Below are positions 1 through 6,037 of a stretch of 7,817 bases of DNA, piece by piece (position 1 is the stretch's first letter; the number at the start of each line of letters is the position of its first letter). The notes beneath the pieces were generated by a model that ran no database searches, was not told the origin of the DNA, and saw only the letters and a program-made list of their open reading frames with translations. The translations under genes were made by a program, and so were the position numbers. This DNA comes from Clostridia bacterium (lineage in GTDB: Bacteria > Bacillota > Clostridia > Christensenellales > CAG-138). The stretch is taken from positions 1 to 7,817 of the forward strand of contig JAEDIC010000035.1 of the NCBI GenBank assembly GCA_016292635.1. Reading direction: 5' to 3'.

Positions 1-170
1 TTTGATTTTGAAAACCCTTATATATCAAGGTTTTCCGGCGGACGAAACGACCAAGTCACCGTAAAATTTCGAGTGCGCCCCGTTATGACCACTTCGATAC
101 GTCTCCTTGTGCGCCTTGCGGTGTCTTTACTATTCTAATGTACATTCGCACTTTTATCAAGCCGCAAATT
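1..170. other. Left-edge stretch with no convincing gene; one imperfect inverted repeat
   Basis: I see no gene with a ribosome binding site here. One plus-strand frame is open from the window edge to a TAA at 136-138 (45 codons), but its translation shows no recognisable motif. Positions 10-35 form an imperfect hairpin: GAAAACC then a one-base bulge then TT, pairing with AAGGTTTTC around a 7-base AT-rich loop. It could be the terminator of a gene to the left, or part of a repeat. AATGTACATT at 138-147 is a perfect 10-base palindrome of unknown meaning. Confidence 0.4.
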
Positions 171-192
171 AAAAAGGCAGTTGTAAACTGCC
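171..192 (-). terminator. Rho-independent terminator of the TspO gene
   Basis: Read on the minus strand this is GGCAGTT, a three-base TAC loop, AACTGCC, then five T residues. The perfect 7-bp stem begins 13 bases past the tspO stop codon, which is the expected position for its terminator. Confidence 0.8.
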
Positions 193-204
193 CGGTATTT
201 CCCG

Positions 205-672
205 TTACCCGTTTAAAAGATATACGGCAAAGTTCAGATATCCCGCAAACATCAGCCACAGTATATATGGTATCTGCAGCAGCCCTGCCGTCCTGTGTAC
301 CCGCCCGAAGGATACCGCCATCCATATGGCAAGCACCAGCAGTAGCAGCAGCCATATGAAAGCAAAAAGCCGCGCTTCCAACATAAAAAACAGTATCGTC
401 CAGAAGAAATTTACCAACAGCTGCATCCCGTATATAATCAGGGGTTTTTTCTTTGAGGAAGAGCCGCTCAGGCATACCATTGCCGCACCTATGCCCATAA
501 GCACATACAGCACTGTCCATACTATCGGAAATATCCAGCCAGACGGCGCAAGGGATGGCTGGCGAAGCAATTTGTACTTTTCCATGCCGTCGCCCGTCAG
601 CAGGGCGGAAAGCCCGCCCACCGCCAGCGCTGCGGCAATGGACACCGCGTAGGTTTTGATTTTGCTTTTCAT
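205..672 (-). CDS. tspO: TspO/MBR family tryptophan-rich membrane protein
   Basis: This 155-residue protein belongs to the TspO/MBR family (bacterial relatives of the mitochondrial translocator protein, which bind porphyrins and other hydrophobic ligands; the bacterial role is unsettled). Five hydrophobic segments are visible at about 6-26, 46-68, 78-98, 102-121 and 130-152, the family's five-helix fold. Family motifs include PSLAPSGWIFPIVWTVLY (39-56), NFFW (88-91) and a final helix with W139 and N147. An ATG 15 bases upstream (685-687) is in frame but has no ribosome binding site; the ATG at 670-672 has AGAGG seven bases before it, so I start there. The gene is monocistronic, with terminators at both ends. 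A weak promoter is possible (TTGCCG at 724-729 and TATAAG at 699-704, spacing 19). Family assignment is firm; physiological role and ligand cannot be read from the sequence. Confidence 0.93.
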   Translation of the reverse strand: MKSKIKTYAVSIAAALAVGGLSALLTGDGMEKYKLLRQPSLAPSGWIFPIVWTVLYVLMGIGAAMVCLSGSSSKKKPLIIYGMQLLVNFFWTILFFMLEARLFAFIWLLLLLVLAIWMAVSFGRVHRTAGLLQIPYILWLMFAGYLNFAVYLLNG

Positions 673-730
673 GGCAATGCCTCTCATAAATAAAGAATCT
701 TATATGCCTTAGTATACGATGGGCGGCAAT

Positions 731-758
731 AAAAAATACGGACGCATCACGCCCGTAT
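731..758 (-). terminator. Rho-independent terminator of the cysteine-rich gene
   Basis: On the minus strand ATACGGGCG pairs with CGTCCGTAT around a TGATG loop (9 bp including one G-T wobble), followed by six T residues. It starts 18 bases past the stop codon of the gene at 777-1400. The wobble becomes an A-C mismatch on the plus strand and the T-run is on the minus side, so it works leftward. Confidence 0.85.
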
Positions 759-776
759 TTCGTTGTTTATGCCCTC

Positions 777-1400
777 TCAGCAAAGCACCGGCAAATCGGA
801 AAAGCTGAATTTCCCCAATACGGTCACATTGGTCTTGCCGCTGCAACCGCAGGGCTTTACGGATACGGAGATATCCGGAACAACGCTGCAGCAGGAAACT
901 TCCGTAAGCTCCGGCTCGTTGTCGCCGCAGGCATAGCCAACAACCTCATCCACCATGGTGCTGCCCTGGATGGCAAGGCATACGGGCTCACCGCAGCTGC
1001 TCTCCACAGTGCCCACGTTTATTATATAGGGTATAGCTCCGGTAAGGCTGATGCGATACACATCCACAGGGCAGGTGCAGCCGCAGGGCAGGCTGGCGTT
1101 CATGGTCAGTTCCTCCACGGTATAGCCCAGGAATGAGGTATCGTATGCGATCCTTGCGGACGCGTCGCATATGCCGCTTGCGTCAAAGGATTCATGCAGG
1201 GTCACCGTCTCGCAAAAGTCCACGCTTTTCCTGCAGCCGCAGTCATGCCTTTCCTCGTCCCGTTCGCAGCCATCTTCGCAGGCACACTCTCCGTCAGCCG
1301 TTCCCGCCGCAATGAATTCCCGTTCTTCTTCCATTGCCGGGATATTGGGAGACATCCTGTGGTTTAGATTTCTGTCCACATAATTGATTCTCGCACTCAT
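777..1400 (-). CDS. Cysteine-rich repeat protein of unknown family, possibly spore-surface
   Basis: I do not recognise the family. The 207-residue product has no signal peptide or membrane segment. It has 18 cysteines (39, 41, 45, 54, 56, 63, 78, 106, 108, 110, 136, 141, 158, 170, 171, 184, 186, 207), including CGC and CC clusters and a terminal Cys. Residues 1-35 are polar, 36-60 acidic and Cys-dense, and the rest alternates hydrophobic and polar residues as in beta strands. Two segments look like copies of one unit: about 98-122 and 176-198 both read beta strand, PCGC, short turn, beta strand. The start has AAAGGA 11 bases upstream. The cysteine density resembles firmicute coat or exosporium proteins that cross-link by disulphides, and a sigma-K-like -10 lies upstream; both are suggestive only. 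A cytosolic metal-binding protein is an alternative. That it is a real gene is supported by its ribosome binding site, terminator and clean frame. Confidence 0.8.
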   Translation of the reverse strand: MSARINYVDRNLNHRMSPNIPAMEEEREFIAAGTADGECACEDGCERDEERHDCGCRKSVDFCETVTLHESFDASGICDASARIAYDTSFLGYTVEELTMNASLPCGCTCPVDVYRISLTGAIPYIINVGTVESSCGEPVCLAIQGSTMVDEVVGYACGDNEPELTEVSCCSVVPDISVSVKPCGCSGKTNVTVLGKFSFSDLPVLC

Positions 1401-1456
1401 TGAGATTATATTCCTTTCTTGCGCCCCCTAAATACAACGGAGGCATAAAGTTGCTA

Positions 1457-1489
1457 TATAATATGACAGAGAAGAAACATTTGCGTCAA
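1457..1489 (-). promoter_or_regulatory. Candidate promoter of the cysteine-rich gene, sporulation-sigma-like -10
   Basis: On the minus strand CATATTATA (1465-1457) fits the published sigma-K -10 pattern CATAnnnTA. TTGACG (1489-1484) lies 18 bases upstream; its AC is 19 bases from the -10, slightly far for sigma-K. The alternative is a sigma-A promoter with TTGACG and a poor -10 (CATATT at spacing 18). The predicted start gives a leader of about 50 bases. Confidence 0.4.
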
Positions 1490-1517
1490 AAATTGCTTGC
1501 CCGGGGCAATTTGAGCC

Positions 1518-1546
1518 TTGACAATTATCATCCCTTTATGTATAAT
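1518..1546 (+). promoter_or_regulatory. Consensus sigma-A promoter of the tRNA gene
   Basis: TTGACA at 1518-1523, a 17-base spacer and TATAAT at 1541-1546 match the housekeeping consensus exactly. Transcription should begin near 1553, about 18 bases before the tRNA 5' end, leaving a short leader for RNase P to remove. Confidence 0.93.
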
Positions 1547-1570
1547 TATTTTCGTTGCAAAACTTAATAA

Positions 1571-1653
1571 GCGGCCATGGCGGAATAGGCAGACGCGTAC
1601 GTTTGAGGGGCGTATGGGAGACCGTGTGAGTTCAAGTCTCACTGGCCGCACCA
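1571..1653 (+). tRNA. tRNA-Leu, anticodon GAG
   Basis: The 83-base gene folds as a type II tRNA. The acceptor stem GCGGCCA (1571-1577) pairs perfectly with TGGCCGC (1643-1649), followed by discriminator A and an encoded CCA. The anticodon stem TACGT/GCGTA encloses the loop TTGAGGG, putting anticodon GAG at 1605-1607, which reads CUC and CUU. The T stem GTGAG/CTCAC encloses TTCAAGT. The extra arm TGGGAGACCGT has a short GG/CC stem, and the long extra arm with discriminator A is typical of tRNA-Leu. It is a single-gene unit with its own promoter and terminator rather than part of a tRNA cluster. Confidence 0.97.
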
Positions 1654-1658
1654 AATGC

Positions 1659-1686
1659 AAAAGACATCCATTAGGATGTCTTTTTT
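1659..1686 (+). terminator. Terminator of the tRNA gene, probably bidirectional
   Basis: AAAAGACATCC pairs with GGATGTCTTTT around an ATTA loop (11 bp), six bases after the tRNA CCA. The plus strand continues to a run of six T residues. On the minus strand the hairpin ends in four T residues and begins 12 bases past the stop codon of the convergent oxidoreductase gene, so one hairpin probably ends both transcripts. Confidence 0.9.
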
Positions 1687-1697
1687 GTTATATGTAT

Positions 1698-3137
1698 CTA
1701 TTCCATCCTTCTGAGATTCTCCTGCGCCGGGTTGTCCAGCAGATTTCCCATATGATCAAACCTTGATCCGTGGCAGGGACAGTCCCAGCTTTTTTCGTCC
1801 GGATTCCACTCCACCTGACAGCCCAAATGGGGACAGCGGGTATCCACTATAAACACCCTGCCTTCTTCGTCCCTGTATACTCCCGCCTTGCCTTCGGGCG
1901 TCTGAACTATGCCGCCATGACCTGCAGGAAGGTTGTCCAGCTCCTCCTTTGGTATGGAGAAATTCTGCCGTGCAAGCCCCTTTACCGCCTGTACACCCTC
2001 CCGAACCACCTCGCCCATGATGGCCCCATCCATCCTTTGGGGACTGAACAGCTCCTCATACCGGCTGCCGCCCGACGCAATCATATCGGATATTACCTGC
2101 GCCGCCGTCATGCTGCCCGTCATGCCCCATTTGTTGAAGCCGGTGGCAACATACCATCCGGGCCGATTTGCGGCGTACTTTCCTATATAAGGTATGTTAT
2201 CCGGTGTCATGCAGTCCTGGGCGGACCATGCGCATACTTCCCGGCTGTTTGGAAAAAGCTCCTTTGCCATTGTGCGAAGGGCGTGGTATTTGCCTCCCTT
2301 TGAGTTTTCTCCAGTGCGATGGTCCCCCGCCGCCATTATGGTATATTCCTTATATGTTCTAAGAGAAACAGCGTCCTCGGAGCAGCCTATGTACATACCC
2401 TTTGGAATTGGCGCGTTTTCCAGGGCAACGCTGTATGCACGGGATTGGTACATTCGGATAAAATAATAGCCCGGCATATTTATAAAGGGATAATGTGTAG
2501 CGAATACGATATTTTCCGCGCTGACCTGGGCCCCATCCAGCTGCAGCACACCTTCCTCCACCTTCTTCACGGGAGAATTTTCATATATATTAAGCCCCAT
2601 GCTTATACCCTTCAAAAATCTCATTGGGTGAAACTTGGCCTGATTCTCAAAGCGCACTGCTCCCGCCGTTGGGAATGGCAGCCCGGCATTTCCAACGAAT
2701 TCAGCCTTTATGCCAAGGGAAGCCGCCGCATCCGCCTCTGCCCTCAGGGCATCTCCCCCTCCTTTGCCGAAAAGGTACGCGTCCAGCCGCTCATAGTCGC
2801 AGGATATACCTTCTGCTTCTGCTATTTCGCCATACATTTCTATTGCCCGTTGGTTTATCTCGCCATACAGCCGAGCCATATCGTAACCCTTGTCCTCTAT
2901 CAGCTTATGGTATATCAGCCCATGCTGGGAAGTTATCTTTGCGGTGGTGTTGCGGGTTTGTCCGCTGCCTATGCGGGAAGCCTCCAGCACAAGGCAGTCT
3001 ATCCCCCGTTTTTTCAGCATATACGCAGTAAGCAGTCCTGCCATGCCGCCTCCTATAACAGCAGTATGTACTTTTATAAGGCCGCTGAGCTTTGGAAACT
3101 CCGGCATTGTCACGGTTTCGCTCCATATGGATGGCAT
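1698..3137 (-). CDS. FAD-dependent oxidoreductase with C-terminal Rieske [2Fe-2S] domain
   Basis: This 479-residue protein fuses a DAO-type FAD amine oxidase-like domain to a Rieske iron-sulphur domain, an architecture like Bacillus subtilis YhfW. Residues 24-52 form the Rossmann nucleotide-binding unit with VIGGGMAG at 27-34. The second FAD-contact region is near 324-350 (GWYVATGFNKWGMTGS). The Rieske domain spans about 400-479. C435 and H437 with C453 and H456 are the expected cluster ligands, and C440 and C455 the expected disulphide pair. No signal peptide or membrane segment is seen, so it should be cytoplasmic. The family is thought to oxidise a small amine or similar substrate and pass electrons through the Rieske centre; substrate and partner are unknown. 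The start is supported by AAGGAG eight bases upstream. It is convergent with the tRNA gene and divergent from the ABC operon, with no operon partner. Family assignment is confident; reaction is not. Confidence 0.93.
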   Translation of the reverse strand: MPSIWSETVTMPEFPKLSGLIKVHTAVIGGGMAGLLTAYMLKKRGIDCLVLEASRIGSGQTRNTTAKITSQHGLIYHKLIEDKGYDMARLYGEINQRAIEMYGEIAEAEGISCDYERLDAYLFGKGGGDALRAEADAAASLGIKAEFVGNAGLPFPTAGAVRFENQAKFHPMRFLKGISMGLNIYENSPVKKVEEGVLQLDGAQVSAENIVFATHYPFINMPGYYFIRMYQSRAYSVALENAPIPKGMYIGCSEDAVSLRTYKEYTIMAAGDHRTGENSKGGKYHALRTMAKELFPNSREVCAWSAQDCMTPDNIPYIGKYAANRPGWYVATGFNKWGMTGSMTAAQVISDMIASGGSRYEELFSPQRMDGAIMGEVVREGVQAVKGLARQNFSIPKEELDNLPAGHGGIVQTPEGKAGVYRDEEGRVFIVDTRCPHLGCQVEWNPDEKSWDCPCHGSRFDHMGNLLDNPAQENLRRME

Positions 3138-3140
3138 TGA

Positions 3141-3455
3141 CTTATCTCCTTAGTTTGTTTGCACTTTATTCTGCCCTTATGTTGGTGAATTATTGCCGCA
3201 AAAATGCTTGACCGGCAAAAAAGCAGGAATATTCCTTGCCCTGCTGCCGTGCGCCGCAATGGCATCCGGCTGTACTGAGGGCATAGTTCCGTAAGACGCC
3301 GTCATACCCTCCGGCATAGCCCCGGAGGATATCAGCGCAGAATACGGCGACGCTCCCGAAACCGCCCCGCTTGCCGCATAAGTTTTCCACATAATACATA
3401 CAAAAGGCTGTCCGATGGCGGGCAATACTTTTTTATGCTCATGGGCAGTTGACAC
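3141..3455 (-). promoter_or_regulatory. Candidate structured leader or small RNA upstream of the oxidoreductase
   Basis: I find no convincing gene in this gap. On the minus strand, 3332-3322 (ATATCCTCCGG) pairs with 3314-3304 (CCGGAGGGTAT) over 11 bp around a 7-base loop. One pair is a G-U wobble that becomes an A-C mismatch on the plus strand, so the minus-strand RNA folds better. An outer helix CGCCGT/ACGGCG (3349-3344 with 3302-3297) encloses it, and a U-tailed hairpin follows at 3245-3217. This order resembles a cis-regulatory leader with a terminator as switch, or a small RNA with its own terminator. It matches no riboswitch class whose conserved core I could recognise. No clear promoter was found at its 5' end, so the boundaries are loose. 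Confidence 0.35.
3217..3245 (-). terminator. Terminator-like hairpin 80 bases before the oxidoreductase start
   Basis: On the minus strand AGCAGG, a 12-base loop and CCTGCT are followed by a run of T residues. The 6-bp stem is short and the loop large, so it would be of moderate strength. It lies upstream of, not after, the oxidoreductase gene, which fits attenuation or the 3' end of a small RNA. Confidence 0.45.
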
Positions 3456-3494
3456 AATTTATTTATACATTTGCCAAATTAATGATTTGTTCAC

Positions 3495-3523
3495 TTGCCT
3501 TATTGTACGGCACACACTAAAAT
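3495..3523 (+). promoter_or_regulatory. Candidate sigma-A promoter of the ABC operon
   Basis: TTGCCT at 3495-3500 (4 of 6 consensus bases), a 17-base spacer and TAAAAT at 3518-3523 (5 of 6) precede the ABC operon. The predicted transcript starts near 3530. That is too close to the in-frame ATG at 3536 but suits the start chosen at 3572. Confidence 0.55.
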
Positions 3524-3571
3524 TTTAATGAATGTATGACTTCATTTAATGTTACGATCCCGGAGGAGCAC

Positions 3572-4318
3572 ATGGAGCAGAGGCCCATAATCAGCGTGCG
3601 TGACGCCAAAAAGATATACAAGGTAGGCAGCGTGGATGTTCACGCCCTTCGGGGAGTGGACCTTGAAATAATGCCCGGAGAGTTCTGCTGCATAATAGGC
3701 CGAAGCGGCAGCGGCAAATCCACCCTTCTGAACCTTCTGGCCGGCCTTGAACCCGCCACATCCGGTCAGGTGGTGATAAACGGCAAGCATCTGGAACGGA
3801 TGAACCAAAGCGAGCTTATACTTTTTCGTCAGAAATATGTTGGATTCATATTTCAGGCATTCAATCTTATGCCATATTACACGGCGCTGGAAAACGTGGC
3901 TCTTCCCCTTGCCTTTAAGGGAGTGCCGTATGAAAAGCGTATGCGCCTGGCCAAAAAGGCCCTTAAGGACGTTGGCCTGGAAAGCCACATGGCGCATATG
4001 CCGGGCCAGATGTCCGGCGGTCAGCAGCAGCGGGTGGGCATAGCCCGGGCCCTGGCCTCGGATCCGGATATCATCTTCGCCGACGAGCCCACCGGAAACC
4101 TTGACTCCTCCACCTCAGACGAGGTGATGGGCAGTATCAGCAAGACCGTGCGCAGCCACGGCAAGACCTTCATAATGGTCACCCACGATCCAAACATGGC
4201 GGAATACGCGGACAAGGTAATAAACATACTGGATGGCCGCATAACCGAAATAACCATCAACCCCCATCCACTCACAGCACACAATATTCACCCGGAGGCA
4301 AACCATGAACAGAATTAA
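3572..4318 (+). CDS. ABC transporter ATPase, MacB/LolD family
   Basis: This 248-residue cytoplasmic ATPase should hydrolyse ATP as a dimer to drive the permease encoded two genes downstream. Visible motifs are Walker A GRSGSGKST (43-51), Q-loop Q95 in FIFQAFNLMP, signature MSGGQQQR (147-154), Walker B IIFADE (167-172), D-loop GNLDS and H-loop H205 in MVTHD. The FIFQAFNL and ADEPTGNLD wording is typical of the MacB/LolD/FtsE group rather than importer ATPases. An in-frame ATG at 3536 would add 12 residues but has no ribosome binding site, whereas 3572 has GGAGG five bases upstream, so I start there. About 20 residues (229-248, His/Pro/Asn-rich) extend past the usual domain end. The last 14 bases overlap the next gene, implying translational coupling. 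Family is certain; substrate is unknown. Confidence 0.96.
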   Translation: MEQRPIISVRDAKKIYKVGSVDVHALRGVDLEIMPGEFCCIIGRSGSGKSTLLNLLAGLEPATSGQVVINGKHLERMNQSELILFRQKYVGFIFQAFNLMPYYTALENVALPLAFKGVPYEKRMRLAKKALKDVGLESHMAHMPGQMSGGQQQRVGIARALASDPDIIFADEPTGNLDSSTSDEVMGSISKTVRSHGKTFIMVTHDPNMAEYADKVINILDGRITEITINPHPLTAHNIHPEANHEQN

Positions 4319-6035
4319 ACGCTTTACCGCTTTTATACTTATAATGGGGGCAATGCTGTCCCTTTGTTCCTTTGCCCAGGCAGAGGAAGAAAAACCTAAT
4401 GAAAATATCACCATTGTCCCTCTTGGGGATTCTTTTTCCGAGATCAATGGTACTCTTGACTTTTCTGTAAAAATAGATAACAAAAATGATTACGCCATTA
4501 CTCTGGAATTAATAGGTCAAGGAGGCGGAGCTATAGCCAGAGCTGAATCATCTAGCAAAGATGCTGTTGTAATTCCTGCAAATTCAACAAATAACATAAT
4601 AGATATTACATCCACACTCACAGGAAAAAGCAACCAATCTGGTGATTTAAAGTTTTTTTTCAAAAGTAGTTCAAATGAACTACTCCACTCTTTCTGTGAC
4701 AGTTTCTCTATAAACCGTGTAATAGCAGAAGAACCTGCCCCCGAAGAAACTCCCACCGCGGATACGGAATTCCGCATCCGCACCAGCAGCGTTGACCCTG
4801 CGGGCGAAACCGTACCCACCCCCTCCGGGGACTACGGCGATGAGATCACCGTAAGGCTGCCTCTCGTATGCACCAAGGGGTATGTTTACGATGTTAAGGT
4901 TACCCCCGTGCTCAGCACAGATGTGGAAAAATTTCCTTTTGATATTAACATGGTGGATTACACCCTCAGCTACGCAGGCGCCATGAACGCAGGACAGGTG
5001 ATAGAATTCATGTATCCCCTGCGCCTTAGCAAAAAAGCCACCGTTGGCGTAAAGCAGGTGGATTTCACCGTAACATACCGCAACGACCAGGGCGAGCTTA
5101 AGAGCGGCACCGTAAGCGTCTTTGTAAACGTTCGCAAGGGCCTTGCAGCCACATCCGAAGACGCAACCGCTTCTGTTCCTCGGCTGATAATCGAAAGCTA
5201 TTCGCTGAGCTCCGAAAAGATATACGCCGGAGAGACATTTGAGCTGAACTTTAAAGTGAAGAACACCTCATCCTCCGAGGGCATACAGAACGTCCAGATA
5301 AGGGTAAAGGATGCCGACACCACCGCAACTGTAGTTCCCGCAAGCGGCGGCAGCAACTCATTGTATATTTCAAAAATATCCCGCGGAGAAAGCTCCAGCC
5401 AGAAGCTCTCCCTGCAAACCGCGCCTGACGCCGAGGCAAAAGCATACACCCTTAGCCTTGAATTCACATACGAGGCGGCCTCTACCAACGCCTCCCATAC
5501 CACCACCGAGACCATCGCCATACCCATACTGCAAAAGATACGCCTTAAGTGCGACGATCCTGTGATATATGACGAAATGGGATGGGTGGGCTCCAGCTGC
5601 TCCATGTATGTGCGTATGTACAACATGGGCCGCTCCAGCGTATACAACTGCATGGTGGACGTGGAAGGTCAGGGCCTTAAGATGGAAGAAAGCTACTTCG
5701 GCGGCACCCTTACCCCCGGAGCTACCCTGTCTGCCGACTTTTCCATTATCCCCTCCGAGGCGGGCAATATAGAAGGCGCCGTTATAATCTCCTATGAGGA
5801 TGTATACGGCGAGCCGGGACAGGAGCGGCTGCCCTTCACCCTCTATGTTGAGGACCCCGCCGCCATGATGCCGGACCCCATGGAAGAGGAAATGATGATG
5901 GAATCCGAGTCTGAGTCCAAGGGCTTCCCCTGGTGGGGTTGGTTACTTGGCACCGGTGCTGCGGCAGGCGGCGGAACGGTTGGCATTAAGGCGCTGCGCA
6001 AGCGCCGTGCTCGCAGTCTGGAGGATGATATCTAA
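4305..6035 (+). CDS. Secreted, C-terminally anchored CARDB-like multidomain protein of the ABC cassette
   Basis: The 576-residue product has a signal peptide (basic start, hydrophobic core, probable cleavage after AQA at residue 26). A large extracellular part follows, then one membrane segment (about 541-563, preceded by WWGW) and a basic cytoplasmic tail KALRKRRAR. The extracellular part looks like successive beta-sandwich units: about 30-140, 154-278, 292-408 and 410-517. The third, with phrases such as AGETFELNFKVKNTSS, resembles CARDB/NEW3 or COG1361 S-layer-type domains. An acidic Met-rich linker (519-539) precedes the membrane segment. GGAGG lies six bases before the start, which overlaps the ATPase gene; the permease begins two bases after the stop. 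By position it is a candidate extracellular partner of the transporter, perhaps filling the MacA role, but it has none of the coiled-coil or lipoyl features I would expect of MacA. The DNA for residues 27-144 is strikingly AT-rich (see separate entry). Topology is confident; function is inferred from context. Confidence 0.85.
   Translation: MNRIKRFTAFILIMGAMLSLCSFAQAEEEKPNENITIVPLGDSFSEINGTLDFSVKIDNKNDYAITLELIGQGGGAIARAESSSKDAVVIPANSTNNIIDITSTLTGKSNQSGDLKFFFKSSSNELLHSFCDSFSINRVIAEEPAPEETPTADTEFRIRTSSVDPAGETVPTPSGDYGDEITVRLPLVCTKGYVYDVKVTPVLSTDVEKFPFDINMVDYTLSYAGAMNAGQVIEFMYPLRLSKKATVGVKQVDFTVTYRNDQGELKSGTVSVFVNVRKGLAATSEDATASVPRLIIESYSLSSEKIYAGETFELNFKVKNTSSSEGIQNVQIRVKDADTTATVVPASGGSNSLYISKISRGESSSQKLSLQTAPDAEAKAYTLSLEFTYEAASTNASHTTTETIAIPILQKIRLKCDDPVIYDEMGWVGSSCSMYVRMYNMGRSSVYNCMVDVEGQGLKMEESYFGGTLTPGATLSADFSIIPSEAGNIEGAVIISYEDVYGEPGQERLPFTLYVEDPAAMMPDPMEEEMMMESESESKGFPWWGWLLGTGAAAGGGTVGIKALRKRRARSLEDDI
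4381..4735 (+). other. AT-rich mosaic segment encoding the first mature domain
   Basis: Counted by 60-base rows, 4381-4740 is about 36% GC, falling to about 34% over 4441-4680, while the next 120 bases are 62-67% GC. The low-GC part begins just after the signal-peptide codons and ends near residue 144, at the Pro/Glu linker before the second domain. The frame is intact throughout. TTA and CTA leucine codons appear here but are rare in the flanks. Acquisition of a divergent domain by recombination is the simplest reading. Confidence 0.7.
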
Positions 6036-6037
6036 GG

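Noticed and set aside
1..138. Open plus-strand frame at the left edge as the end of a truncated gene
   Set aside because: 45 open codons at an edge are expected by chance often enough, and the translation matches no family I recognise.
83..520. 145-codon leftward frame overlapping tspO
   Set aside because: It overlaps tspO in another frame, runs through the tspO terminator, and lacks motifs or a ribosome binding site.
1405..1410. TATAAT on the minus strand just before the cysteine-rich gene
   Set aside because: It lies four bases before the start codon, so a transcript from it would start inside the coding region; no suitable -35 was found.
2319..3140. 273-codon rightward frame opposite the oxidoreductase gene
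   Set aside because: It is an antisense shadow of a gene with clear domains; the translation has no family features.
3190..3399. 69-codon Gly/Cys/Tyr-rich leftward frame in the same gap
   Set aside because: The composition looks somewhat gene-like, but there is no ribosome binding site before its ATG and the U-tailed hairpin at 3217-3245 would end the transcript before its stop codon. Not excluded if homologues are found.
3449..3454. Perfect TTGACA on the plus strand upstream of the ABC operon
   Set aside because: No acceptable -10 lies 16-18 bases downstream; the pair at 3495-3523 is better placed.
3177..3455. 92-codon leftward frame in the gap between the oxidoreductase and the ABC operon
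   Set aside because: It begins with GTG without a ribosome binding site, its isoleucine codons do not follow the local AUA preference, the translation has no motif, and a terminator-like hairpin lies inside it.
3536..3571. Upstream in-frame ATG of the ABC ATPase
   Set aside because: There is no ribosome binding site before 3536, and the 12 extra codons contain the GGAGG that serves the ATG at 3572.
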